Shown here piece by piece: positions 42,132 to 50,960 of a DNA stretch of 64,000 bases. A program made the translations under genes and the position numbers. The notes beneath the pieces are model-generated. The model had not been told where the DNA came from and did no database searches. It saw only the letters and a list, made by a program, of their open reading frames with translations. The stretch covers positions 186,001-250,000 of the forward strand of contig NZ_UYZY01000008.1 in assembly GCF_900626075.1 (NCBI RefSeq), given 5' to 3'. The stretch comes from Clostridium transplantifaecale (GTDB lineage Bacteria > Bacillota > Clostridia > Lachnospirales > Lachnospiraceae). Every line of letters starts with the position of its first letter. Positions within the stretch are counted from its first letter, which is position 1.

Positions 42132-42980
42132 TTAATACAATCCTGTCTTTGTCATATATTCATCCAGTTTTTCCAGCCGCTTTCTGCCTTCTTTCCCACT
42201 CATCTTCCCCGTCAGTGTCACGATGATTTCCATCGACAGCGCCAGTGAGGATATCGAGTTGGCGAAGCTGAATGAATCCACCTGGTTTACGACCGTAACT
42301 TCGGCGTTCTCCGCCACCGGGGACGTCACACTGTCCGTAAATACAATCACAGGACAGCCCGCTCTGTGCGCCATCTCCGCTACCGTCAGGGCATGGCCCG
42401 AATAACGCGGGAGGCTGAACAGGATCAGGACGTCTTTCTCCCCCATATCCATTGCCTCATCTTCAAACCCATCCCTGCGATTGACGTTTCTGACATCCTT
42501 CAGGATATGGGACAGCACCGTTGTAAAGTAATCGGCAAGGCCGGCCGTATTTCTGAATCCGGCAATATATTTTTTTTCGGCTTTTAAAAGCATCCCGGCG
42601 ATTTTTAAATACTTTTCATTCCCGTTTTCCACCTGATCGCAGGCAGCGCGGCTGGCGTGCTGCCTCCTGACCGCGTCGGGAATTTCCTCCGGCGTAAGAC
42701 GGTCAGCGTTCTTAATCTTCTCATAGGGAAGTCTGGAACGGCTGATGGCCTGTTTTACCGTCAGGGCGTCTTCCTGAAGGAAACGGCGGAAGCTCCTGAA
42801 GTTTTCAAACCCCAGTGTTTTAGCCAGACGGATTACCGAGGTGTCCCCTACTCCCGACGCAGCGGCCAGCTCCATGGAAGTCATGACGGCTGCCTCATTC
42901 CTGTGGGCCAGGAGATAATCAAAAACAAGCTGTTCTTTTTTGGACAGTTTTACCGTCCCGGCAATTTCTTCAAGCCGCAC
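42132..42980 (-). CDS. RpiR/MurR-family transcriptional regulator
   Basis: A 282-residue regulator with an N-terminal HTH_6 domain (about 1-75, LSKKEQLVFDYLLAHRNEAAVMTSMELAAASGVGDTSVIRLAKTLGF) and a C-terminal SIS domain (about 120-260, SLPRYSGHALTVAEMAHRAGCPVIVFTDS). SIS domains usually bind phosphosugars, but RpiR proteins also control amino-acid genes. It is last in an operon with RidA (4 bases away) and a threonine/serine dehydratase, so it probably senses a metabolite of that pathway. Confidence 0.92.
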   Translation of the reverse strand: MRLEEIAGTVKLSKKEQLVFDYLLAHRNEAAVMTSMELAAASGVGDTSVIRLAKTLGFENFRSFRRFLQEDALTVKQAISRSRLPYEKIKNADRLTPEEIPDAVRRQHASRAACDQVENGNEKYLKIAGMLLKAEKKYIAGFRNTAGLADYFTTVLSHILKDVRNVNRRDGFEDEAMDMGEKDVLILFSLPRYSGHALTVAEMAHRAGCPVIVFTDSVTSPVAENAEVTVVNQVDSFSFANSISSLALSMEIIVTLTGKMSGKEGRKRLEKLDEYMTKTGLY

Positions 42981-42984
42981 CGGT

Positions 42985-43362
42985 CTACTCCGCTTTCACT
43001 TCTGCGGTAGCCTCCAGCTCCAGGAGGCAGCCTTTGTTCAGTCTTCCAACCGGAAGCACAATTCTGGCCGGTTTGTGCGCTCCGAAAAATTCGCTGTAAA
43101 CCTTGTTTACGTCACCCCAGTAATCCATGGAACTGACATAAATACGGCACATTACCACGTCTTCTTTTGTACACCCGGCTGCGTTCAGCACGCTCTCCAT
43201 CTTTCCGAGCGCCATCCTCGTCTCTGCCTCAATACCGCCTTCTGCCGGCAGCCCCGTCGCCGGATCGGCGGATGTCTGACCCGATATGTATAGCGTTCCG
43301 TTGCTGATCATTCCCGGTGTATAGTGTCCCGATGGGCTGTTCTCATTAAATACCTGTTTCAT
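42985..43362 (-). CDS. RidA-family enamine/imine deaminase
   Basis: RidA proteins hydrolyse the reactive 2-aminoacrylate or 2-aminocrotonate released by PLP dehydratases. The 125-residue protein has the family pattern (NENSPSGHYTPGMISNGTLYISGQTSADPATG, CRIYVSSMDYW, PARIVLPVGRLNKGCLLELEATA). The usual substrate-binding Arg is represented by RIVLPVGRL with Arg near 107. AAGGAGG precedes the ATG. It sits right after the dehydratase whose product it would clear. Confidence 0.93.
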   Translation of the reverse strand: MKQVFNENSPSGHYTPGMISNGTLYISGQTSADPATGLPAEGGIEAETRMALGKMESVLNAAGCTKEDVVMCRIYVSSMDYWGDVNKVYSEFFGAHKPARIVLPVGRLNKGCLLELEATAEVKAE

Positions 43363-43391
43363 TTTGATATTACCTCCTTAATTATAAGTAT

Positions 43392-44354
43392 TTAGCAGAT
43401 TGATTCAAGCTTCTTTATCTGATCCAGTCCTACATTGCCGCCTGAAACAACAAAGCAGACCCTGTCCGACTCTTTCACATTCCACTTTTTCAGTTCACCC
43501 TGGAGCGCCGCGCCAATCCCAATACAAGAGGACGGCTCGGCCAGAATTTTCCCTTCCATGAGAAGAAGCTTCATTGCCTTTAACATGAATTCATCTTTTA
43601 CTCCCACAAAACCTTCTACATTAGCAGTGACAATCGGATAATTTTTCTCGCCCGGTTTCTGGGTCAGCAGCGCATCGGCAACCGATCTCTGCTCCTCCAG
43701 GTTTACCCGCTCACCTGCCTCCACGCTTTTCGCATATCTGCGGAGGGCGGCAGGCTCTGCGCCGATTACCCTGGCTCCCGGAATCTCTGACTTAACCGCA
43801 GTGCTCACGCCTCCAATCAGGCCTCCGCCTCCGATTGGTACAACCACAAAATCGGCGTCGGGAAGCTGCTCGGCAATCTCGAGTCCCAGGGTTCCCTGGC
43901 CTGCAATAATCTGATAATCATCATAGGGATGGATGATCGTATAACCGTACTTTTCACTGAGCTGTCCGGCGATGACATGGCGTTCGCTCAGTTTGCACTG
44001 GACCACCTCGGCTCCCAGATTCCTGATTCCGTCAACCTTCACCTGCGGTGCATTGTCCGGTATGACGATGGTTGCCTTCACTCCCAGAAGTTTTGCCGCA
44101 AACGCCACCCCTTTGCCGTGGTTTCCCGAGGATGCGGCTACCACTCCGTTTTTCAGCTCCTCCTTCGGCAGCGTCAGCATCTTATTCAGGGCGCCCCTGA
44201 TTTTAAATGAGTTCGTGCGCTGCATGCACTCCGGCTTGATATACACCTGACATCCCAATGTTTCATCCAGATTCTGCAGATGAATCACCGGCGTCTGGTA
44301 AATATAGGGAGCAAGACGCTCCCTTGCCGCCTGGATTTCTTCGATTCCAAACAT
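43392..44354 (-). CDS. Threonine/serine ammonia-lyase (catabolic, PLP-dependent)
   Basis: A 320-residue fold-type II PLP enzyme: catalytic Lys51 in RTNSFKIRGALNKM, phosphate-binding SSGNHGKGVAFAAK, and GGGGLIGGVSTAVK. There is no C-terminal ACT domain, so it resembles catabolic TdcB rather than biosynthetic IlvA; threonine, serine or hydroxy-aspartate are possible substrates. AAGGAG precedes the ATG. The ridA gene follows after 29 bases and rpiR after that, a self-contained deamination unit. Confidence 0.92.
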   Translation of the reverse strand: MFGIEEIQAARERLAPYIYQTPVIHLQNLDETLGCQVYIKPECMQRTNSFKIRGALNKMLTLPKEELKNGVVAASSGNHGKGVAFAAKLLGVKATIVIPDNAPQVKVDGIRNLGAEVVQCKLSERHVIAGQLSEKYGYTIIHPYDDYQIIAGQGTLGLEIAEQLPDADFVVVPIGGGGLIGGVSTAVKSEIPGARVIGAEPAALRRYAKSVEAGERVNLEEQRSVADALLTQKPGEKNYPIVTANVEGFVGVKDEFMLKAMKLLLMEGKILAEPSSCIGIGAALQGELKKWNVKESDRVCFVVSGGNVGLDQIKKLESIC

Positions 44355-44702
44355 GGTAATTGACTCCTTTCATTGCTGCTTGATTAGCATAGTATTGTTA
44401 TTTGGAAATTTAAAAAATATTACTAGTTATTTTTCAAAATAATAAATGATAATATTTATTTTATCCTTTTTATCGGCATCTGTCAAGAAGCTGTTTCTGT
44501 AATTTGCACTGCAAATTACACTGTTACACTGCACGCAGCATCCCCTTCGGTGTTTTAAAATACTTTTTAAGTTCTCTTACTTCCAGCAGTGCATTCATCA
44601 AAAACCGGCCTCCTTCCCCGCAACAATTCTATTTGACACCCCCACCCCTGCCATATATACTGAATGAAAAGACATCTTTAAATTCAAAGGAGGCTGTCAC
44701 AT
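44355..44702. other. Divergent control region of the dehydratase operon and DUF1847 gene
   Basis: About 350 bases without a gene. TGTAATTTGC and GCAAATTACA (44498-44520, 10 bp, 3-base spacer) form a perfect palindrome that could be an operator. The side towards the dehydratase is very AT-rich, with ATATTACTAGTTATT and AATAATAAATGATAATATT as near-mirror sequences. Confidence 0.4.
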
Positions 44703-45407
44703 ATGGATAACACCGAAAGAAAGAACACGCCGCAGACACCGGTTCAAAACGATTCCCCGGCTTCGGATACATGTCATGTTCCCAAGCTCCACACCTGCAC
44801 GGACTGCGGTCTTTTAGGCTGCGGAACTGAAGACGGCAGTTACCCGCCGTTCTGCCTGACCGAACAGGCCGACAGGGACGAGCTGGACGAGATTGCTTCT
44901 CTTTACGCATCCGACGCGATCGACGGAAGGATGGCGAGAGCTTCCGCTAAAATCGAGGGAAATTACTACTGCCAGAAGACCCGGGTGGAGGAGACCGTCC
45001 TCTTTATCAAAGCTATTGGGGCAAAACGCGTGGGAATTGCTACCTGCTCCGGACTGATCAATGAGGCTAAAACATTTGCCAGGATACTTAAGAAAAACGA
45101 AATTGATTATGTAAGCGTAATCTGTAAGGTGGGCAGCCGTGATAAGAAGGAGATGGGTCTTGCCGAGGAAGATAAAATTCATCCAAACCAGTTTGAGCCT
45201 ATGTGCAATCCCGTTCTCCAGGCCCGCTATCTGAACCGGGCTGGCACTGATTTGAATATTGTCATCGGCCTCTGCGTCGGCCATGACGCACTCTTCAATA
45301 AGCACTCCGAAGCTCCCGTCACAACGCTGATTGCAAAAGACCGTATTCTGGCACATAATCCCGTGGCGGCGCTTTACTGCCATTATTATGATAAGCTATA
45401 TAAATAG
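44703..45407 (+). CDS. DUF1847 family cysteine-rich protein
   Basis: A 234-residue protein of the DUF1847 type: an N-terminal metal-site-like block (CTDCGLLGCG with further cysteines), a helical middle (EIASLYASDAIDGRMARASAKIEGNYYCQKTRVEETVLFIK), and conserved cysteines in ATCSGLINEAK, VICKVGSRDKKE, EPMCNPVLQA and GLCVGHD. The many cysteines suggest a metal or iron-sulphur site, and family members often occur near redox genes in anaerobes. Function is unknown. AGGAGG precedes the ATG; a terminator follows. Confidence 0.85.
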   Translation: MDNTERKNTPQTPVQNDSPASDTCHVPKLHTCTDCGLLGCGTEDGSYPPFCLTEQADRDELDEIASLYASDAIDGRMARASAKIEGNYYCQKTRVEETVLFIKAIGAKRVGIATCSGLINEAKTFARILKKNEIDYVSVICKVGSRDKKEMGLAEEDKIHPNQFEPMCNPVLQARYLNRAGTDLNIVIGLCVGHDALFNKHSEAPVTTLIAKDRILAHNPVAALYCHYYDKLYK

Positions 45408-45453
45408 GATTCTTAAGAGGCAGAATCCATGCGCGGCTAATCCGGTATAAAGA

Positions 45454-45506
45454 AAAGACGGTGCGCGGCAGCTGTTTTATAGCCGCCGGGGCCCGTCTTT
45501 TTTAAT
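45454..45506 (+). terminator. Terminator of the DUF1847 gene
   Basis: AAAGACGG (45454-45461) pairs with CCGTCTTT (45493-45500) with inner GCGGC/GCCGC pairing, followed by TTT. Confidence 0.75.
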
Positions 45507-45515
45507 TACCATCAT

Positions 45516-46358
45516 TCAGCAGTTTCCCACCTTCACAAACCTCAGATGGCTCCTGGCTGTATCCGCCAGCCGGAGCAGTGTCTCAATGTTTGTCGCCTCA
45601 CGGTCCGTCATCCTGTATCTGGGGAAAAAACGGTTCAGATGAAGCGGGATATCCGGCCGGACCGATGCAAGCCACCGGGCCAGTTTCTCTATCTCTTCCT
45701 CCGAATCATTGAGTCCCGGAATTACAAGCGTAGTCACTTCCACATGGCTTTTCCCGGCCGCGGTGACGATGAACCGCTTCACATCCTCCAGGCTGCCGTG
45801 CACCATCCGGTAAAACTCCGGGGTAAATCCCTTTAAATCCACATTGAAGGCATCAATCCACGGAAGAATTTCATCCAGCACTTCTCCGGAAGCCGAACCG
45901 TTTGTGATGACGGCATTTTTAAGTCCCATTTCCCGGGCAAGGATCGAACAGTCCCTCACATACTCATAATTGATCAAAGGCTCGTTATACGTATAGGCAA
46001 GCCCGATATTTCCAAAATCACGGCTTTCCAGCGCCATTTTCACCGCCTCCTCCGGGCTCAGATGACGGATAGGCAGCTCTCCTCTCAAAATCTCCTCCTC
46101 TCCCGCCATGGAAATCTCATGGTTCTGGCAGAAAGGGCAGGAAAAGTTGCAGCCGTAGCTTCCAAGTGACAAGATGCGGCTCCCCGGATAAAAATAATGG
46201 AGCGGTTTCTTTTCAATCGGATCCAGCGAAACTGAAGTTACTTTTCCATAGGCATTGCTTTTAATCGTTCCGCCCCGGTTATATCTCACCTTGCACATGC
46301 CTGTCCGGCCTTCTTCCAGCATGCAGTGGTTTGCGCATACATTACAGGCTGTTTTCAA
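45516..46358 (-). CDS. amrS: AmmeMemoRadiSam system radical SAM enzyme
   Basis: A 280-residue radical SAM protein related to pyruvate-formate-lyase activases. The cluster motif is CNFSCPFC (Cys70, Cys74, Cys77), preceded by an extra cysteine-rich N-terminus (ACNVCANHCMLEEGRTGMC) typical of AmrS. A TTG start overlaps the preceding stop by four bases, with a GAGGTGG-like site. AmrS, Memo and AMMECR1 proteins co-occur across bacteria and archaea, and their joint reaction is not established. Confidence 0.93.
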   Translation of the reverse strand: MKTACNVCANHCMLEEGRTGMCKVRYNRGGTIKSNAYGKVTSVSLDPIEKKPLHYFYPGSRILSLGSYGCNFSCPFCQNHEISMAGEEEILRGELPIRHLSPEEAVKMALESRDFGNIGLAYTYNEPLINYEYVRDCSILAREMGLKNAVITNGSASGEVLDEILPWIDAFNVDLKGFTPEFYRMVHGSLEDVKRFIVTAAGKSHVEVTTLVIPGLNDSEEEIEKLARWLASVRPDIPLHLNRFFPRYRMTDREATNIETLLRLADTARSHLRFVKVGNC

Positions 46359-47665
46359 TAATGTCTCACCACCTCAAACCGTTCCAGTCCATAGTCTTCT
46401 TCCCAGTCGATTCCGGCTTTTTTAAGGGCGATAAAAATCTGCTGTTCCACCGTATCAACCCCTTCCAGGTTTGGAAGGAGGAGTCCCTTTCTCCGCCCGC
46501 TGCTCACAATGACGCCGTATCGCTTTACATCCAGTTCCTTCAACGAGGAAACGGATTCAGCCGTCCCCAGCACATCCACGGTGCAGATAATTTCAGGAAG
46601 TTCCTCTCTTTTTACCTCCGGGAATCTGGGATCATAGATTCCGGCGCTCACCGCATTATCGATGATTTCAAGCGCCACATTCTTTTGTACTCCCTGGATT
46701 GTCCCAATACATCCACGCAGTTCCCCGTCCTTTTTCAGGGAAACAAATACTCCGGCCCGGGTTTTAAGCATCTCCTCCGGCACTTTAAAGGATGCCAGTT
46801 CCGGTTCCTGCATTTCCCGGCCGTTCTCCAGAAAACAGGTCAGGGATTCCCTGGCCAGCGCCACATAGGCGTCCTGAAATGCGGCCACCGCGTAACCCAC
46901 TCCAAACGGCCCCTCATATGACAGGAGACGTGAGCGAAGTGTCTTTCCTTCCAGGCATCCGGCCATGATACAAAAGGCGCGATGACCGCATTCTCCCGCT
47001 TTCCCGCAGAATTCTTCCGTGAATTCAAGCATCCGGTGCAGCTCTCCCCCCGCCATGATTTCAGTTACTCTCCGGTCGTACTCCGGTCCCTCTTTTGTGT
47101 ATTCGTAAGGGCCGCTGTCCAGCAGGCAGTGTGAAAGATCACCGCTGGCAATTACCACAATCCGCCGGTTAAGCCGCCCCGCCGCCTCTGCAATACAGCG
47201 TCCCAGCCTGAAATGTTCCTCAAACGGAAGACCCGAAAGACCAATCCTGACCAGCTTAAAATCCTTCATCTCCCTGTTCAGGAAATAGAGCGGTATCATT
47301 GTGGCATGGTCGAGCTCCCGTCCTCTCTCCCCTTCCGTCCCTGCCGCGATATTCTTCTCCTCGGCAAGGCCGCAAAGCTCCGCGGCAAACTCCGTGTCAT
47401 AAATACCGCCAATCTGTAACTCCGGATATCCATAAAGGCCGAAATCCCCCTTTGCCCGCGTACCCGGGGAGATATGGAAATAGTCCCGGTACATGACACT
47501 GTGCGGCGAAAGAATGACCACCGTTTCCGGATGCATGGCGGCGGCCTCCTTCGCAATCTCCCGGTAGGAATCAATGGTTTTCTGAATTCTCCGCTCTTCC
47601 CCTCTCCCTATATCCGGCAGGATAAGGGGAGGATGAGGTACAATAAATGCTCCTGCTACCGCCAT
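46355..47665 (-). CDS. amrBA: Fused Memo-AMMECR1 protein of the AmmeMemoRadiSam system
   Basis: One 436-residue chain with an N-terminal Memo/LigB-like domain (about 1-265: FIVPHPPLILPDIGRGEE, VVILSPHSVMYRDY, VVIASGDLSHCLLD) and a C-terminal AMMECR1 domain (about 275-436: GVFVSLKKDGELRGCIGTIQG, ending LLLPNLEGVDTVEQQIFIALKKAGI). In many genomes these are two genes. ATG 47665 has AGGAGGG upstream; the frame extends nine codons further without a site. It is coupled to amrS, completing the trio in two genes. Function unknown. Confidence 0.93.
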   Translation of the reverse strand: MAVAGAFIVPHPPLILPDIGRGEERRIQKTIDSYREIAKEAAAMHPETVVILSPHSVMYRDYFHISPGTRAKGDFGLYGYPELQIGGIYDTEFAAELCGLAEEKNIAAGTEGERGRELDHATMIPLYFLNREMKDFKLVRIGLSGLPFEEHFRLGRCIAEAAGRLNRRIVVIASGDLSHCLLDSGPYEYTKEGPEYDRRVTEIMAGGELHRMLEFTEEFCGKAGECGHRAFCIMAGCLEGKTLRSRLLSYEGPFGVGYAVAAFQDAYVALARESLTCFLENGREMQEPELASFKVPEEMLKTRAGVFVSLKKDGELRGCIGTIQGVQKNVALEIIDNAVSAGIYDPRFPEVKREELPEIICTVDVLGTAESVSSLKELDVKRYGVIVSSGRRKGLLLPNLEGVDTVEQQIFIALKKAGIDWEEDYGLERFEVVRHY

Positions 47666-47750
47666 ATGGCACCCTCCTTTTGTGATATGCACACCCTGTT
47701 TGTTCTTATATTTTTACGATAACACCGATTGCAATATTATTCAACCAAAA

Positions 47751-47796
47751 CTCCCCCACACAGAACATCAAGAATTTGGTGTCCTGCATGGGGGAG
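47751..47796. repeat. Hairpin upstream of the amrBA gene
   Basis: CTCCCCCA (47751-47758) pairs with TGGGGGAG (47789-47796); the loop contains a partly self-complementary AGAACATCAAGAATTTGGTGTCCT segment written across 47762-47785. It may terminate leuA transcription or form the leader of amrBA. A TTCTGCCG/CGGCAGAA repeat lies just after the leuA stop. Confidence 0.5.
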
Positions 47797-47910
47797 TATA
47801 GACGAGGAGGGCTCCCCTGTCTAATATTGTTATAGTTGACTCCCCTGCCGGCAAGTGGCGGTGCAGAGAACTGTAACACTCATCGTGTTATTCTGCCGTC
47901 GGCAGAAGGG

Positions 47911-49920
47911 TTATACACTGCGGCTCTGTGCCCTGTACTGGCCAGGGGTCATATCATATGTCTTCTTAAACAAACGGTTAAAATGTTCCACCGTCTCATA
48001 TCCGACGGTCTCCGCAATGGATTCCACCGACTGGTTCGACTCTTTCAGCATTTTTCTTGCCTTTTTAAGTCTCGCCTTTTTGACGGCTTCCTGGAAGGTC
48101 ATTCCCGATTTCTGTCTGATATATCTGGACAGATACGGTTTTGACAAATTAAAACTTTCCGCCAGATTCTCCAGAGTCACGTCGCAGTAATGGCTCTGTA
48201 CATATTTCATAATATCAACGATTCTCTCTTCCCGGCCCTCTTTCACGTTCTGGCTGGCGGCCAGTTTATTGGCGGCTGAGACAAGCGCCTCAATGGAGCT
48301 TATAATAATATCCTCATCAATGCCAACGCCCCAGAACATATTACCCTGGTTCATAATACCCACGTAGGAAGCGGCCTTGGAGGAGGAACCTCTGGAAACG
48401 GCATGCTCTTCGTAAATACTCAGTTCATAGCTCAGGCCGAAATAAAGTTTAATTGCATTGCTGACGGCATCCAACCGGCCGTTTCCTGTGGCCTCAATCA
48501 CGCGTCTTTCCTTATTCTGCTCGATTGTCACCTGTGCTGCGATACCTTCCTCGGTCTGTCTGAAATCATAGTCGGTAATATTGAAAATATTTCTCGGTGC
48601 GATATAATGATCCTCGAAAATCTGGTAAATCTCCGCGGGAGCCAGTTCCTGATGCTTTCTGTCGGAAACTCCCTTCACCAGGTAGCCTACCTCCTCACGC
48701 ATCTTATCCGGCACATCGATGCCAAAGTTCTGTTTCAGGATAAATGCGACTCCGCCCTTACCGGACTGGCTGTTGATACGGATGACATCAGACTCATACT
48801 CACGTCCGACATCGGCCGGATCGATAGGCAGATACGGAACATCCCACCTCTCTCCGCTCTTTCCTTCTTCTCTCCAGGACATGCCTTTGGAAATAGCGTC
48901 CTGATGAGAACCGGAAAATGCGGTAAATACAAGATCGCCCGCATACGGCGTCCTCTCATAAACCTTCATGCCGGTCAGGGTCTCATATGTCTCCCTGACT
49001 TTTGCGATATTGCTAAAATCCAATTTCGGCTCCACGCCGTGGCAGAACATGTTCATTGCAACTGTGACAAGATCCACGTTACCCGTCCTCTCACCGTTTC
49101 CAAAGAGCGTTCCTTCTATACGGTCCGCACCGGCCAGCACTCCCATCTCCGCGTCGCTGATTCCGCAGCCTCTGTCATTGTGGGGATGCACGCTGAGAAC
49201 CACGCTGTCCCTGTATTTTAAATTTTTATGGATATATTCAACCTGTGAGGCAAATACGTGAGGCATGGCGATCTGGACTGTAGTGGGAATATTGATAATG
49301 ACCTTTTTCCCGGGTGTCGGTTTCCAGACATCCAGGACTGCATTGCAGACCTCCACCGCATAGTCGACCTCTGTTCCCGGGAAACTCTCCGGACTGTATT
49401 CAAATGTAAAGTTACCCTCCGTCGCATCGGCCAGGCTCTTTAAAAGCACCGCGCCGTCCACTGCTATCTTTTTAACCTCGTCGCGTCCCTTCTTAAATAC
49501 CTGTTCCCTCTGTGCGACAGATGTGGAATTGTAAAGATGCACGATAGCGTGGGGAGCGCCCTTTACCGCCTCAAATGTCTTTTTGATAATATGTTCTCTC
49601 GCCTGGGTCAGCACCTGGATCGTCACATCGTCCGGAATCATGTTCCGCTCGATAAGAGCCCTGATAAACTGGTATTCCGTATCGGAAGCGGCCGGAAAAC
49701 CGACCTCAATCTCCTTAAATCCAACCTCTACGAGCATTTTGAAAAACTCCAGCTTTTCACTCAGCCCCATCGGCTCCACAAGAGCCTGGTTTCCATCGCG
49801 CAAATCCACGCTGCACCAGATCGGCGCTTTATCAATATAATCTTTTTTCACCCAGTCGTAAGTAACGACCGGGGGCATAAAATAAGATTTACCATACTTT
49901 TCCGCTACATTTACATTCAT
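47911..49920 (-). CDS. leuA: 2-isopropylmalate synthase fused to a C-terminal AraC-type DNA-binding domain
   Basis: A 669-residue two-part protein. Residues about 1-550 are a LeuA of the longer (type 2) form: [11 protein letters not shown] near 38-47, HNDRGCG and [11 protein letters not shown] in the HMGL barrel, then the LeuA regulatory/dimer domain (about 430-550). Residues 564-669 are a full AraC/XylS double helix-turn-helix ([50 protein letters not shown]). The frame is uninterrupted. GGAGG lies 8 bases before ATG 49920. A T-box leader precedes it. I know no characterised LeuA with this domain; it could be a leucine-responsive enzyme-regulator. Confidence 0.95.
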   Translation of the reverse strand: MNVNVAEKYGKSYFMPPVVTYDWVKKDYIDKAPIWCSVDLRDGNQALVEPMGLSEKLEFFKMLVEVGFKEIEVGFPAASDTEYQFIRALIERNMIPDDVTIQVLTQAREHIIKKTFEAVKGAPHAIVHLYNSTSVAQREQVFKKGRDEVKKIAVDGAVLLKSLADATEGNFTFEYSPESFPGTEVDYAVEVCNAVLDVWKPTPGKKVIINIPTTVQIAMPHVFASQVEYIHKNLKYRDSVVLSVHPHNDRGCGISDAEMGVLAGADRIEGTLFGNGERTGNVDLVTVAMNMFCHGVEPKLDFSNIAKVRETYETLTGMKVYERTPYAGDLVFTAFSGSHQDAISKGMSWREEGKSGERWDVPYLPIDPADVGREYESDVIRINSQSGKGGVAFILKQNFGIDVPDKMREEVGYLVKGVSDRKHQELAPAEIYQIFEDHYIAPRNIFNITDYDFRQTEEGIAAQVTIEQNKERRVIEATGNGRLDAVSNAIKLYFGLSYELSIYEEHAVSRGSSSKAASYVGIMNQGNMFWGVGIDEDIIISSIEALVSAANKLAASQNVKEGREERIVDIMKYVQSHYCDVTLENLAESFNLSKPYLSRYIRQKSGMTFQEAVKKARLKKARKMLKESNQSVESIAETVGYETVEHFNRLFKKTYDMTPGQYRAQSRSV

Positions 49921-50021
49921 TTTCATTTCCTCCCTTATATGGTTATCGATAATTCCTGAGAACTTCTGGGGAACTTTTCCGAACAGCGAAAAGCGCACTT
50001 TTCGAACTTCTCATTGCCGCT

Positions 50022-50330
50022 CAAAAAAAGTCCCCATAAAAATGTTTACCCGAAACATTTTTATAGAGACGCAATGTAATCATATACGCGGTACCACTCT
50101 ATTTCACGGCCCAATCGCCATGCCCTCACTGGCACTTCATGCCATTCCCCTTTCTACGGCGGGAATTCCGTCCGCACCTACCCAATCCCTATAGAACCTT
50201 CAGCCGGCTGCTCTGAGGCCAGTTCACTGTTTCTCCCCGACCGCCTCGCACCACCCGGCAGCTCTCTGCATTTTCCGTAAAAACAATTACTCTTCCTCTT
50301 CTTCGCTTTATTCTATTCAATTTTTGCTGC
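50022..50330 (-). ncRNA. T-box leader of leuA
   Basis: The conserved T-box AGAGTGGTACCGCG is read on the minus strand at 50100-50087. Upstream are stem I features (AGAGAGCTGCCGGGTGGTGCGAG; a GAACTGGCCTCAGAG segment holding a CUC leucine triplet). Uncharged tRNA-Leu would pair with the specifier and T-box, prevent the terminator and allow leuA expression. The leucine assignment rests on the gene and the CUC triplet. Confidence 0.92.
50023..50070 (-). terminator. T-box terminator of leuA
   Basis: ATAAAAATGTTT and AAACATTTTTAT pair perfectly around a CGGGT loop, extended by GTCTC/GGGAC, and are followed on the minus strand by seven T residues. It ends about 100 bases before the leuA start. Confidence 0.9.
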
Positions 50331-50591
50331 TAATTTCTGTTGCTTTATAAATGTTAACACACTTCATTTCTGCTTACAAGGTACGAATTTAATCAATTTT
50401 CTTGATTTATTTTATCTTTTCAGGATTTTATGGAGAAAATCACTCCACTACATCCTGCGCGGCTCCGAGCTTACCATCCAAATGGATTGATGAATTCGGA
50501 CGCCTCAACAAATTTCCAAATACAGGAAACACAAAATTCCGGAAACGTATTGACTATCTTATCAAGGCATGCTATCCTTTAGGCAGAAATA

Positions 50592-50621
50592 CATTTAGAT
50601 GTTTTTCTAAACGTCTAAATG
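50592..50621 (+). promoter_or_regulatory. Probable ArsR-type operator upstream of sdpR
   Basis: CATTTAGA (50592-50599) and TCTAAATG (50614-50621) form an inverted repeat with an extra CTAAA half-site between them, 60 bases before the sdpR start. Autorepression is the known behaviour of SdpR. Confidence 0.55.
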
Positions 50622-50681
50622 AAACACTCCTAACTGCCCCGGCGACAGCCTCCGGGCAGGGTCAACGGAAGGGAGGTATTT

Positions 50682-50960
50682 ATGGCCTTTGGAGACACCT
50701 TTAAAGCATTGTCCGATCCCACCAGGCGTGAAATCCTGAACCTGCTGAAAGACGGAGCCATGGCGGCAGGCGATATTGTGGAACATTTTCAGATGACGGG
50801 CGCAACGATTTCCCACCACCTGTCTATCCTCAAATCGGCAGGCCTGATTGACGACGAGAAAAGCGGGAAATATATTTACTATTCCCTCAATACGACCGTC
50901 ATGGACGATATTATGAACTGGATATTAACATTGAAAGGGGAGACATCAGATGAAAAATAA
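50682..50960 (+). CDS. sdpR: SdpR-like ArsR-family autorepressor
   Basis: A 92-residue winged-helix protein: FKALSDPTRREILNLLKDGAMAAGDIVEHFQMTGATISHHLSILKSAGLI is the standard ArsR fold without metal-binding cysteines, as in SdpR. GGGAGG precedes the ATG. It overlaps the SdpI-like gene by 11 bases. In Bacillus, SdpI sequesters SdpR at the membrane when it binds the SdpC toxin; no sdpC-like gene is seen here. Confidence 0.9.
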   Translation: MAFGDTFKALSDPTRREILNLLKDGAMAAGDIVEHFQMTGATISHHLSILKSAGLIDDEKSGKYIYYSLNTTVMDDIMNWILTLKGETSDEK

